Origin: Oscillospiraceae bacterium
Lineage (GTDB): Bacteria; Bacillota; Clostridia; Oscillospirales; Ruminococcaceae
Direction of reading: 5' to 3'
Length of the DNA: 7,218 bases
NCBI GenBank assembly: GCA_019413245.1
Contig: DXNX01000128.1
Coordinates: 1-7,218 of the forward strand
Under the pieces are notes generated by a model. It worked only from the letters and a program-made list of their open reading frames with translations, had not been told where the DNA came from and did no database searches. Within the stretch, counting starts at the first letter, position 1, and the number at the start of each line of letters is the position of its first letter. Position numbers and translations under genes: made by a program. This document shows positions 1 through 6,813 of the stretch, piece by piece.

Positions 1-764
1 ATCGCCGAACCGATGCTCTGCGCCATCATGGAGCAGGAGGACATGGTGTTGAGCAGCAGGCAGACCAGCAGGAAAATCGCCAGCAGGATGCCGAATCCCT
101 TTTTGTGCTGCATCACATAGGCCCCGGCCTGCTGGGCTTTCTCCTTGACCGTCTTGGCCGCCTTGCCGGTCTTTTGGGCGGCACCGGCGGCGCTCCCGCC
201 GGACTGTGCGGCCCGTTTGGCGGCGGCGTACTGTTTCTTGATTTGCTGTTTCTGCTGCCAGCGGGACAGTGGATTACTGGCTGCCGCAGGGTTTTCATAG
301 ACAGATTTCTGGAACAGCGCCTCGATGTTGGCCTTTTCCAGCTTCCGCTCGGCCTGGGCGGCCTTGCGGTAAGGTTTCAGTTTGTGGCTGCGGTAGCCCT
401 CCCGGACCAGATGCACGCCGGTCTCTACGGCTTCCTCGGACTTGTGGGCGCTCTCCACGCCCACGTTATCGTCCTCGGTCTTGCGGATCTCCTGATGGAG
501 CTTACCCGCCACCGCGTTGCCCGGCGCGTCCCGCACCGTATGGGACAGTTTGGAGGGCGGCCGGGGCTTATCCTCCAGCACCAGCTTGGTCGTGACCTTG
601 CCGGTCTTGGGGTCCACCTCGGCCCGCTTGACCTGCTTTTTCGGGATTTTTGCCTGCGCCTTATCCGCTTTGGCGGCGGCCTTTTCCGCCTTGCGGATGG
701 GCTTCTCCAGCGCCGGGTCCGCCCGTTCTTCCTCCGTAAAGCGCAGGCGCGGTTCCTTAATCAA
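1..764 (-). CDS. CD1108-family mobile element protein (putative cell-wall hydrolase subunit of the conjugation machine), N-terminal part
   Basis: Open reading frame of 254 codons that leaves the window at its left edge, so only the N-terminal part is seen. It begins IKEPRLRFTEEER and has a long, charged, Lys/Ala-rich cytoplasmic region. Conserved-looking blocks are KLSHTVRDAPGN (about 72-83), EDDNVGVESAHKSEE (97-111), RSHKLKPYRKAA (125-136) and NPLSRWQQKQ (164-173). One membrane helix follows at about 223-239 (GFGILLAIFLLVCLLLN). This is the N-terminal layout of the CD1108 family of Clostridial conjugative elements. Known members go on to an extracytoplasmic lysozyme/NlpC-P60-type peptidoglycan hydrolase region that opens the wall for the transfer channel; that part lies outside the window. 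The start is inferred as TTG at 764-762. No in-frame ATG precedes it, the residues directly after it match the family N-terminus, and GGGGG at 775-771 can act as a weak ribosome binding site 6 nt upstream. It overlaps the stop of the preceding gene by 8 nt, which suggests translational coupling. Family assignment is confident; the hydrolase role is from family knowledge. Confidence 0.85.
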   Translation of the reverse strand, partial: MIKEPRLRFTEEERADPALEKPIRKAEKAAAKADKAQAKIPKKQVKRAEVDPKTGKVTTKLVLEDKPRPPSKLSHTVRDAPGNAVAGKLHQEIRKTEDDNVGVESAHKSEEAVETGVHLVREGYRSHKLKPYRKAAQAERKLEKANIEALFQKSVYENPAAASNPLSRWQQKQQIKKQYAAAKRAAQSGGSAAGAAQKTGKAAKTVKEKAQQAGAYVMQHKKGFGILLAIFLLVCLLLNTMSSCSMMAQSIGSA

Positions 765-1137
765 ACCATTCCCCCAGCATGAGGGAGGCCGCCATGCTGG
801 AAAGCTCCGCATAGGCCGCCAGCCCCAGCGGACCCACAAAGCGGCACTCGGTCAGGCAGGCGTAGAGCTGGGCCACCACGTCGGCCAAAATCTGGACCTC
901 GGTGCCCTCCAGCACGGCACCTCCGGCCTGCCCGCGCTGGACCTTGGCGGCGCACAGAATCTCCACCAGCCGCAGCAGGCCAATTTCGCCGGTTTCAGTC
1001 AGTTCAGCGGCCTGGTCCGCCGCCGTGCGGCACTCGGAAACGGCGTCCGCCATCGCCGTCAGCAGCGCGGTGCGCTGGGTTTCCAGCGCCCGGTCCAGAA
1101 ACATCATGTGGTCGTTATGCAGAATTTCGGGTTTCAT
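757..1137 (-). CDS. Small helical conjugation-module protein of unknown function (CD1109 position)
   Basis: Complete 126-residue protein (MKPEILHND...GEWFD). It has no signal peptide, no convincing membrane helix and no catalytic motif that I recognise. The composition (Ala, Leu, Glu, Thr) and the heptad-like hydrophobic spacing suggest an all-helical soluble protein. Its ATG overlaps the VirB4 stop in an ATGA (1137-1134). AAGGAGG at 1154-1148, inside the end of the VirB4 gene, lies 10 nt upstream, so translation is probably coupled to VirB4. It ends 8 nt inside the next gene. In the C. difficile CTn4-type module a small conserved hypothetical protein (CD1109) holds the same place between the VirB4 ATPase and the CD1108-type protein, so this is probably its equivalent. 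No function is known to me; a role in assembly or stability of the transfer complex would be inference only. Confidence 0.85.
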   Translation of the reverse strand: MKPEILHNDHMMFLDRALETQRTALLTAMADAVSECRTAADQAAELTETGEIGLLRLVEILCAAKVQRGQAGGAVLEGTEVQILADVVAQLYACLTECRFVGPLGLAAYAELSSMAASLMLGEWFD

Positions 1138-3581
1138 CGTCCATCAGCCTCCTTCATTTCCTGGGGTTTGGTCGTCATAATGCGATACAGTTCGGTATTC
1201 TTGGGGAAGTGGTCCACAAAGGGCAGGATGGTGGAGCCGTAGAACAGCAGCCCCTCGCCCTCGCCGGAGTGGGTCACATAGGACAGCTGGTGCGGGGAAA
1301 TACCCAGCTGCCGGGCCAAAATCTGCCGGTCACCGCCCGCCTGGTTGAGCATATACACGAAGTCGGAGTTTTCAAAGATGTTCTCCACCTCGCGGGAAGA
1401 AAGCAGGTCCTTCACGTTCTGGGTGATGCCCGTGGGAATGCCGCCCCACTTTCGGAACCGCTTCCAAATCTCCACCGTGTAGGCGGCAGTCTGTTCCTCT
1501 TTCAAGAGCAGGTGCATCTCGTCGATGTAGTAGCGGGTAGACTTGCGGGCGGCCCGGTTGATGGTGACGCGGTTCCACACCTGGTCCTGGACCACCAGCA
1601 TCCCGATCTTTTTCAGCTGCTTGCCCAGCTCCTTGATGTCATAGCAGACAATGCGGTTGTTGATGTCCACGTTGCTGCGGTGGTTGAACACGTTGAGGGA
1701 GCCGGTGACGTAGATTTCCAGCGCCGTGGCGATGTACTGCGCCTCTTTCTCATCCTGCGCCCGCAGCAGGTCGTACAAATCCTCCAGAATGGGCATATTC
1801 TCCGGGCGCGGATCGTTGAGGTAGTCCTGATACACCAGCCGCACACAGCGGTCAATGATGGTTTTCTGCACCGGCTGCAATCCGTCCTTGCCGCCCACAA
1901 TCAGTTCACACAGCGACAAGATGAAGTCGGATTTCAGCGACAGCGGGCTTTCATCGTCCGAATAGTCCAGGTTCAGGTCCATCGGGTTGATATAGTTGGT
2001 GGAGGTGGGCGAGATTTTGATGACCTGCCCGTGTAGCCGCTCCACCAGCGGCGCGTACTCGGCCTCCGGGTCACAGATGATGACATCATCGCTGGTGAGC
2101 AGGAAGCAGTTAGCGATCTCACGCTTGGCGCTGAACGATTTGCCGCTGCCCGGCGTGCCTAAAATCAGGCCGTTGGGGTTTTTCAGCAGCTTGCGGTCCA
2201 CCATGATGAGGTTATTGGACAGGGCGTTGATGCCGTAGTACAGCGCCTCTTTGCCATTCTGAAAAAGCTCCTGGGTGGTGAATGGCACGAAGATGGCGGT
2301 AGAGCTGGTAGTCAGCCCGCGCTGGATCTCCACCTGGTTCAGCCCCAGCGGCAGAGAGGACATCAAGCCTTCTTCCTGCTGGAAGTCCAGCCGGGTCAGC
2401 TGGCAGTTGTACTTCTGCGCGATGGAGCTCGCCTGGAAGATGTTGTTGCCCAGCTGGCGGGGATTGTCCGCGGTGTTCAGCACCAAAAACGCCACCAGGA
2501 ACATCCGCTCGTTGCGGCTTTGCAGGTCCTGCAACAGCTTCTTGGCCTCGGCCCCGTAGGTAGCAAGGTCAGAGGGGATGATGTCCATGTCATACCCGGC
2601 GCGGACGGCCTTTTTCTGTTCCTCGATCTTGCTGCGGTCCAGGTCGGTGATCTTGCGCTTCACCGTCTTGATAGCCTTCACCTGGTCCACCGACTGGATG
2701 TGCAGGTTGACGATCAGGCTGCTTTCCATGTCCAGGAAATCCGCCAGCATCCGGTCGTTCAGCTCCGGGGCCAGAATCTGCACGAAGCTGACAGCCCCGT
2801 ACTTTCTGCCCATGCGGAACTGCTTGCCGGTGCGGAACTCGAAGCCGGACGGGGCGATGAAGTCTTTGGTGGAAAGGCCGCTGGGGGCCAGCCAGTCCCA
2901 CTCGAACTGGAAGGGCACCTGCTCATCCATGTGGAAGATGGCGTGAAGCTGGGCCAGCCGGGCTTTGCCGTCCAGCACCTCGGCGGCCACACCCAGCCGC
3001 TTGAAGTTGTTCAGCACATCGGTCTCGATGCGCTCCAGCCGGGGCTTGGCGGAGCGGATGCTGTCGGCCTCGATGGAAAAGGTCAGGTACTTGGTCTTGA
3101 TGAGGCCGTTGTTGCCCCGCGCCAGCTGGTTTTGCAGCATCTGCGTGTACTCCACCCGGATGGGGTCAAAGTCATCTCCCTGAGCCGGGATGGTGATGCT
3201 GTTGGCGAAGGTCTCCTGGGACGCCGCCAGGTTCAAAAAGGACAGCTGGAAACGGATGGAGCTGTCAAAATAGTTGAGAAAATCGCACCAGCCTTCAAAG
3301 ATGGCGGTCTTGTCCTCGTTCTGGCTGAGCTGGTAGTTGATGTCCTGGAACTGGATGGTCTTGGTGTAGCGGCCATCCGCCACCTTGCAGATGCCGTCCG
3401 GCCACATCCGCTCATAGGGGATGCTGTCCTGGGCGGACTGTTCCTTTTTGCCCGTGCGGTTGGCGCGGGCAATCGCTGCCTCGATCTGTTTGCGTTCGGC
3501 GCGGGTCAGCTTACGCCGGGGTTTGGTCTGCGGCTGTGCCGGTTCGGCCTGCCGCTTTGTCTTTGCCGCGAACAATGTCAT
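1134..3581 (-). CDS. virB4: VirB4-like conjugal transfer ATPase (CD1110 family)
   Basis: About 815 residues. VirB4 ATPases energise assembly and DNA transport of type IV secretion systems at the inner face of the membrane. Visible motifs, numbered from the chosen ATG: Walker A GTPGSGKS at about 475-482, CDPEAEY at about 503-509 (the VirB4 'DPE-EY' motif), Walker B YYIDE at about 684-688, and GITQNVKDLL at about 718-727, a downstream AAA+/HerA-like motif. The N-terminal half (about 50-400) matches the VirB4 non-ATPase domain in layout. The first 45 residues are basic and low-complexity. The start is ambiguous. ATG at 3581-3579 is only 3 nt from a strong AAGGAGG (3591-3585), while TTG at 3575-3573 is 9 nt away and would drop two residues (Met and Thr). 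The frame stays open to an ATG at 3722, but that extension is Ser/Pro/Arg-rich shadow of the PrgI gene and is rejected. The gene overlaps PrgI by 71 bp and the next gene by 4 bp. It looks intact. Confidence 0.95.
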   Translation of the reverse strand: MTLFAAKTKRQAEPAQPQTKPRRKLTRAERKQIEAAIARANRTGKKEQSAQDSIPYERMWPDGICKVADGRYTKTIQFQDINYQLSQNEDKTAIFEGWCDFLNYFDSSIRFQLSFLNLAASQETFANSITIPAQGDDFDPIRVEYTQMLQNQLARGNNGLIKTKYLTFSIEADSIRSAKPRLERIETDVLNNFKRLGVAAEVLDGKARLAQLHAIFHMDEQVPFQFEWDWLAPSGLSTKDFIAPSGFEFRTGKQFRMGRKYGAVSFVQILAPELNDRMLADFLDMESSLIVNLHIQSVDQVKAIKTVKRKITDLDRSKIEEQKKAVRAGYDMDIIPSDLATYGAEAKKLLQDLQSRNERMFLVAFLVLNTADNPRQLGNNIFQASSIAQKYNCQLTRLDFQQEEGLMSSLPLGLNQVEIQRGLTTSSTAIFVPFTTQELFQNGKEALYYGINALSNNLIMVDRKLLKNPNGLILGTPGSGKSFSAKREIANCFLLTSDDVIICDPEAEYAPLVERLHGQVIKISPTSTNYINPMDLNLDYSDDESPLSLKSDFILSLCELIVGGKDGLQPVQKTIIDRCVRLVYQDYLNDPRPENMPILEDLYDLLRAQDEKEAQYIATALEIYVTGSLNVFNHRSNVDINNRIVCYDIKELGKQLKKIGMLVVQDQVWNRVTINRAARKSTRYYIDEMHLLLKEEQTAAYTVEIWKRFRKWGGIPTGITQNVKDLLSSREVENIFENSDFVYMLNQAGGDRQILARQLGISPHQLSYVTHSGEGEGLLFYGSTILPFVDHFPKNTELYRIMTTKPQEMKEADGR

Positions 3582-3927
3582 ACACCTCCTTGTCGAGATT
3601 TGCCTGCCGCTCCAACACGGCATAGAAGTTGTTGGTGCGGTAGGGGCGCTGCTTGGGCCGGATGACGGCCACCTTGAGGATGTTGCCGATGATCTTTTCC
3701 AGGGGCTGGCCGTGTTTTTCATACATCGCCAGCATGAAGAAAGGCAGCATGACGAGCATCATGCACATGGCCGCTACGCTGTTGCCAGCAGGCCCCCGGA
3801 GCAAAAAGAAAAGCGGCACGCCGATGAGCGCCCCGCAGCCGAAGCAGACAAGCTGCCTCTTGGTTAAGTTGAACGCGACCTTGGTTTTGACTTTCGTCAG
3901 GTCTTTGGGTACGGGTACATAAGCCAT
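3511..3927 (-). CDS. PrgI-family conjugation membrane protein (CD1111 type)
   Basis: Complete 138-residue protein beginning MAYVPVPKDLTKVKTKV. A short cytoplasmic N-terminus is followed by two membrane helices close together, about 25-43 (QLVCFGCGALIGVPLFFLL) and about 49-69 (NSVAAMCMMLVMLPFFMLAMY). A basic and polar C-terminal tail follows (ILKVAVIRPKQRPYRTNN at about 83-100). This is the PrgI-family layout found directly upstream of VirB4-type ATPases in Gram-positive conjugative elements. The protein is the likely VirB3-like membrane partner of VirB4; that role is inferred from topology and gene order. The start is supported by AGGAAGGAGG at 3946-3937, 9 nt before the ATG. The gene begins 22 nt after the VirB6-like stop and its 3' end overlaps the VirB4 start by 71 bp, so all three should be expressed together. 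Confidence 0.92.
   Translation of the reverse strand: MAYVPVPKDLTKVKTKVAFNLTKRQLVCFGCGALIGVPLFFLLRGPAGNSVAAMCMMLVMLPFFMLAMYEKHGQPLEKIIGNILKVAVIRPKQRPYRTNNFYAVLERQANLDKEVYDIVRGKDKAAGRTGTAADQTPA
3585..3591 (-). promoter_or_regulatory. Ribosome binding site of VirB4, inside the PrgI gene
   Basis: AAGGAGG lies in the 3' part of the PrgI coding region. It is only 3 nt from ATG 3581 but 9 nt from TTG 3575, so it rules out the far upstream in-frame ATG at 3722 and leaves two nearby start choices. Confidence 0.75.
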
Positions 3928-3936
3928 TTTGCGTTT

Positions 3937-3946
3937 CCTCCTTCCT
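3937..3946 (-). promoter_or_regulatory. Strong ribosome binding site for the PrgI-family gene
   Basis: AGGAAGGAGG ends 9 nt before the ATG at 3927 and lies between the VirB6-like stop and the PrgI start. It gives PrgI independent initiation, so PrgI and VirB4 can be translated even when the upstream gene is not spliced, provided the transcript continues. Confidence 0.8.
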
Positions 3947-3949
3947 GGC

Positions 3950-4224
3950 TCAGTGCGCCTGAAAAACTGCTTTCGCGAGGCTGCCGGTTTTGAACAGTGT
4001 GAAGCACAGCAGCACGGTATAGCCCACGCAGCTCCAGATCGCCATGATGATGTCCTCCTCGGTGGCGATGTTCTGCACCAGTACGGCGTAGATCGCCACG
4101 CAGACGATAATCAAAAACGCCTGGAAGCCCAGCGCCAGCAGGCTGCGCAGGTAGTTCTGGCCCATGCCGCCCCATTCCTTGCCCATCATGGTCGCCATCG
4201 GGATGGGGGCCACCGACGTGACAA
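3950..4224 (-). CDS. VirB6/TrbL-like conjugal transfer protein (CD1112 family), 3' exon after the group II intron
   Basis: This is the downstream exon of the gene split by the intron. Joined to 6814-7218 it supplies the last two bases of a split Leu codon and then 90 residues, beginning VTSVAPIPMATMMGKEWGG and ending at a TGA (3952-3950). It holds one long hydrophobic segment (LLALGFQAFLIIVCVAIYAV) and a second near the end (IIMAIWSCVGYTVLLCFTLF). VTSVAPIP, GKEWGGMGQNYLRS and VQNI are typical of the VirB6/TrbL-like proteins of Clostridial CTn4-type elements. An ATG in this frame at 4252-4250 lies inside intron domain VI. It has no ribosome binding site and I do not regard it as a real start. 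The exon is intact and in frame, so the gene is interrupted rather than decayed. The PrgI gene follows after 22 nt. Confidence 0.9.
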
Positions 4225-4282
4225 GTAGGGTAAGAACCCAGCGCCTTGCCATATCACTATGGCAGGTTTCCGAGAACTTCCC
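4225..4282 (-). ncRNA. Group II intron domain VI with bulged branch-point A and 3' splice site
   Basis: The basal stem pairs GGGAAG (4282-4277) with CTT (4234-4232) and CCC (4230-4228). It leaves a single unpaired A at 4231, which is the expected branch point and lies 7 nt from the 3' end of the intron. The apical hairpin is GCCATA-GTGA-TATGGC (4263-4248), a perfect 6-bp stem. The intron ends TAC at 4225, followed by the exon TTGTCACG. Confidence 0.88.
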
Positions 4283-4285
4283 TCC

Positions 4286-4319
4286 GAACCGGACTTACAC
4301 CTCTCGATGTATCCGGCTC
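4286..4319 (-). ncRNA. Group II intron domain V
   Basis: A 34-nt hairpin with the canonical layout: GAGCCGGAT, a 5-nt stem ACATC, a GAGA tetraloop, the matching GGTGT, then AAGTCCGGTTC with the 2-nt bulge. The catalytic AGC triad is present at its 5' side (GAGCCG). This is the most conserved part of any group II intron and fixes the orientation of the element. Confidence 0.96.
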
Positions 4320-4327
4320 TCCAGATG

Positions 4328-6160
4328 TCAGTCTAATTTCCCAGCGTGTAACTTATCGTGACAGTCAACGCAGAGTGCCATTGTCTTGCGCTTGCGCCCA
4401 ATCATGGCAATTTCCCATTGTTTCTTGCCGCTTAAGTCTTTGAGTTTTCGTACATGGTGTATTTCAATCGGTACATTCTCTGCACCGCACCACTCACATC
4501 GACTCGCTTTCAGCCGCTTTATCAGGCTATTGCGTCCGTAGTTCTCAAACACTCTTGCAATCACATCGGGATTGCCGCTTTCCACTTTGGTATCACGGCG
4601 AAACCCGTTGTTGTAGAACAGCACCTTTCCAACCTGGCCGTTTTTCTTCGGATACTCCACAACAAAATCTTTCCCTTGACGGTACTTCTGAATGATTCTG
4701 CTAATTCGTGTCCGGTATTTTCCGGAAAAGGTCTTGAGCATACTGTATCTCATTACATAGTAGAAGTTGTTGAGGACAGACACATTGTTTGCGAGCCGAT
4801 AGTAGTTGTACAATCCACGGATTTCTGCGTTGTACTGGTTCAGGATTTCCAAATCGTCCAGGTGCAACAGGCGGGTGCGCCGGACAGGTTCCCAAACCTC
4901 TCTGTTTCCATTCTGTTTGTCGTATCTGATTTTGAGGGCATGATAGGAGAGTAGCCGCTTGATCCACTTGTCGTGGGGGACATAGAGCAGGACCTTTCCG
5001 TTGTTTACTCGTCTGGTGGCTCCGGTTCTGGTCTTTTTGTTACACTCACCTTTGGCGATTGTGACCTCATATCCCAGGAACTTGGCAAAGTCATGCCCGT
5101 GGGTAATCAGAGTTTTTTCCTCGGACATTTCCAGATGGAGATTTTCCCGGATAAAGTGCCCCACATCCTGTTTGACCTGTTCTGCGTCCGCTTTTCTGCC
5201 AATTACTCCAATCAGAAAATCATCGGCGTACCGGATATAGAAAACTCTTTTATAGCCTTCGTCCATCTGGTCGCTGTACGGCATTGACCGCAAGCTACGC
5301 CGCAGTTCGCTGATTTCGGCGAGCAAGCCCTCTTTTTCCTCCTCGCTCATTTTGGAGATGTTTCTTTTGAGCCGTTCTTCTTTCCCCCGGCAGACATCCA
5401 ATTTCTTCTTGAACGCCGGATTGATTCTACGGCGATCTCCGCAGTTGAACTTCTCTGCGTATTCCGCCATGAAGTGATCCAATTCGTTCAGATAAATGTT
5501 TGCGAGGATGGGGCTGATAATAGAGCCTTGCGGAGTACCGGAGTAAGTATTGTGGTAGTTCCAGTCCTCCATATATCCGGCTTTCAGGAACTTCCAGAGC
5601 AAACCAATGAACTGCTCGTCCGCAATCCGCTTTCGCAGAATGGCAATCAGCACGTGATGGTCTACATTGTCAAAACAGCCCTTTATGTCGCCCTCAACAA
5701 ACCATTTTGTCCCCGTGAAATATTTCTGCACATACTTGAGTGCCGTATGGCAGCTTTTGTTCATGCGGAAGCCGTGGGAGTGGTCGCTGAAGGTTGGCTC
5801 ATAGATACTCTCCAGAATGAGCCGCACCACCTCCTGTATCAGTTTGTCATCGAATGACGGTATTCCCAAGGGGCGCATTTTTCCGTTGGATTTCGGAATG
5901 TATGTTCTCCTTGCGGGGTTGGGCTGGTAGCTGGAATTCCGCATTTTTTCAATGAGGGCGTTGATTCTCGCCATTCCCATGCCGTCAATCGTCTTGCCGT
6001 CTGTTCCGGCAGTCATATTGCCTGGTTTTGCCTGTATCCGCTGGTATGCCAGCAGATAGAATTGTGGATTGTACAGATTGCGGTATAACCGCTCGTACTT
6101 GTAACTCTGGTTACACGCCTTGGATTTTAGGCTTTCCAACACATTCTCAGGACTTCTCAT
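4328..6160 (-). CDS. ltrA: Group II intron-encoded reverse transcriptase/maturase with HNH endonuclease domain
   Basis: Complete 610-residue protein that binds its intron RNA, helps it splice, and copies it into DNA at new sites. Reverse transcriptase blocks in order: RRTYIPKSNGKMRPLGIPS (about 84-102), HGFR (129-132), VEGDIKGCFDNVDH (155-168), GTPQGSIISPILANIYLNELD (208-228), the catalytic YADD (311-314) and FLGYEV (361-366). A basic, coiled-coil-prone insertion of about 80 residues (230-306) precedes YADD, as in other Ll.LtrB-like and chloroplast-like maturases. Domain X (splicing) follows at about 395-480, with YNYYRLANN at 451-459. The C-terminal HNH endonuclease has CEWC (555-558), EIHHV (566-570), CVDC (597-600) and H601/H605. 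All catalytic residues are present, so activity is plausible. The start is ATG at 6160-6158, with GTGAGG 4 nt upstream. The TGA lies just before domain V. Confidence 0.96.
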   Translation of the reverse strand: MRSPENVLESLKSKACNQSYKYERLYRNLYNPQFYLLAYQRIQAKPGNMTAGTDGKTIDGMGMARINALIEKMRNSSYQPNPARRTYIPKSNGKMRPLGIPSFDDKLIQEVVRLILESIYEPTFSDHSHGFRMNKSCHTALKYVQKYFTGTKWFVEGDIKGCFDNVDHHVLIAILRKRIADEQFIGLLWKFLKAGYMEDWNYHNTYSGTPQGSIISPILANIYLNELDHFMAEYAEKFNCGDRRRINPAFKKKLDVCRGKEERLKRNISKMSEEEKEGLLAEISELRRSLRSMPYSDQMDEGYKRVFYIRYADDFLIGVIGRKADAEQVKQDVGHFIRENLHLEMSEEKTLITHGHDFAKFLGYEVTIAKGECNKKTRTGATRRVNNGKVLLYVPHDKWIKRLLSYHALKIRYDKQNGNREVWEPVRRTRLLHLDDLEILNQYNAEIRGLYNYYRLANNVSVLNNFYYVMRYSMLKTFSGKYRTRISRIIQKYRQGKDFVVEYPKKNGQVGKVLFYNNGFRRDTKVESGNPDVIARVFENYGRNSLIKRLKASRCEWCGAENVPIEIHHVRKLKDLSGKKQWEIAMIGRKRKTMALCVDCHDKLHAGKLD

Positions 6161-6813
6161 AATGCCTCACGCACCTTTCCTTTTTATGAGTTGGTTGACA
6201 TCCTGCCTTCCTTCGCCATGTAGACGGCTTTCCCGTCCTCGGACTACTACGAAGGCTCCGTTGCCATGCCGGATATTCAGCGTCATCTTTCTTAGGTTTT
6301 TACCCCTTGAAATTTTTCACCTTGCGGCATTACGCATAGCCGGATGGTTCCGGCGTTCCGGTTTAGGCAATCTCCAGTTAGACACTTTGGGAAAAGCGTA
6401 TTGTGATGTCGGAGTGGGTTTTCGTCCTTTTCCGCTTACTGCGGCTGGCTGTCATAAGTATCCTGCGGTCTGTGTATACCTGTCACATTCCGCTATGACA
6501 TACGGCGAATACAACCATCCTACGCCGCCGGGTCGAGTATCCCGCCTCGGACTGCCCTTAAAGCAGTTTAGCCTTATTCCTTGTTCACAATGTTGCGTCT
6601 TGCCGCTCAGTCGTGGGTAGATGGTTTTCCCAACTTGCGACGTTTCCGGTACGCTATTGTCCCCCTTGTGGTTTCCCTCCGGGGTAAACCAGCTGACGCT
6701 AAAGCGACACTTTTTCAGCGTCTTTGATACTTTTCTTTACCGGCTTGCCAAAGCCGGATTCCCAAAATGTCCGCACACCGCCTGCGGATGACAAGCGGCG
6801 CTTCTGGACGCGC
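6161..6813 (-). ncRNA. Group II intron 5' ribozyme region (domains I-III and start of IV)
   Basis: No protein gene is supported here; the stretch is the catalytic RNA upstream of the maturase ORF. It starts with GCGCGTCCAGAAG and contains several clear stems. A 7-bp hairpin lies at 6740-6757 (CCGGCTT, 4-nt loop, AAGCCGG). A stem GACGCT/AGCGTC closes 6695-6722. A block rich in GTAGTAGTCCGAGGAC followed by GGGAAAGCCG, at roughly 6200-6255, resembles domain III of this intron type. I could not draw the full secondary structure, so domain limits are approximate. Confidence 0.8.

Larger units (their letters stand above)
4225..6813 (-). mobile_element. Group II intron with intact maturase ORF, inserted in the VirB6-like gene
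   Basis: A 2589-nt self-splicing retroelement in the same orientation as its host gene, as needed for splicing. The 3' end is fixed by domain V (4286-4319), by domain VI with a bulged A at 4231, and by a terminal AC (4226-4225) that fits the AY rule. The 5' end is placed at GCGCGTCCAG (from 6813), a variant of the GTGYG consensus. Removing this segment joins ATTTACC to TTGTCACG and restores the reading frame and a conserved protein stretch exactly. The boundary is ambiguous by 1 nt, because the last base of the 5' exon and of the intron are both C; the consensus ends decide it. The RNA region 6161-6813 precedes an open reading frame in domain IV, and the ORF stops 8 nt before domain V, a standard layout. 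The maturase resembles the Ll.LtrB/chloroplast-like lineages. I did not assign a structural subclass. The intron is visibly less GC-rich than the flanking genes. Confidence 0.95.

Noticed and set aside
105..1242. Overlapping plus-strand frames (225 and 241 codons)
   Set aside because: Antisense to the CD1108-like and small helical genes, which have family matches, coupling overlaps and ribosome binding sites on the minus strand.
1209..2036. Open frame of 275 codons on the plus strand
   Set aside because: Antisense to the motif-bearing C-terminal half of VirB4; composition and lack of motifs mark it as a shadow.
2520..3665. Long open frame of 381 codons on the plus strand
   Set aside because: It lies antisense to the VirB4 ATPase gene and into PrgI. 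The product is repetitive (Val, Gln, His, Leu rich) with no family motif. Such frames are common opposite GC-rich genes.
3582..3722. 47-residue N-terminal extension of VirB4 from ATG 3722
   Set aside because: The extension is Ser/Pro/Thr/Arg-rich out-of-frame reading of the PrgI gene; a strong ribosome binding site sits at 3591-3585 instead.
4225..4252. Independent start of the 3' exon at ATG 4252
   Set aside because: The ATG is inside domain VI, has no ribosome binding site, and the nine residues it adds are intron sequence absent from the family.
4454..4954. Plus-strand frame of 166 codons
   Set aside because: Antisense to the X/HNH part of the maturase gene.
6120..6620. Plus-strand frame of 166 codons beside the maturase start
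   Set aside because: It lies over the intron ribozyme region on the strand opposite to the functional RNA and has no recognisable domain.
6740..6757. GC-rich hairpin that could be read as a transcription terminator
   Set aside because: No run of T follows on the minus strand, and it sits in the ribozyme region, where stems are expected.
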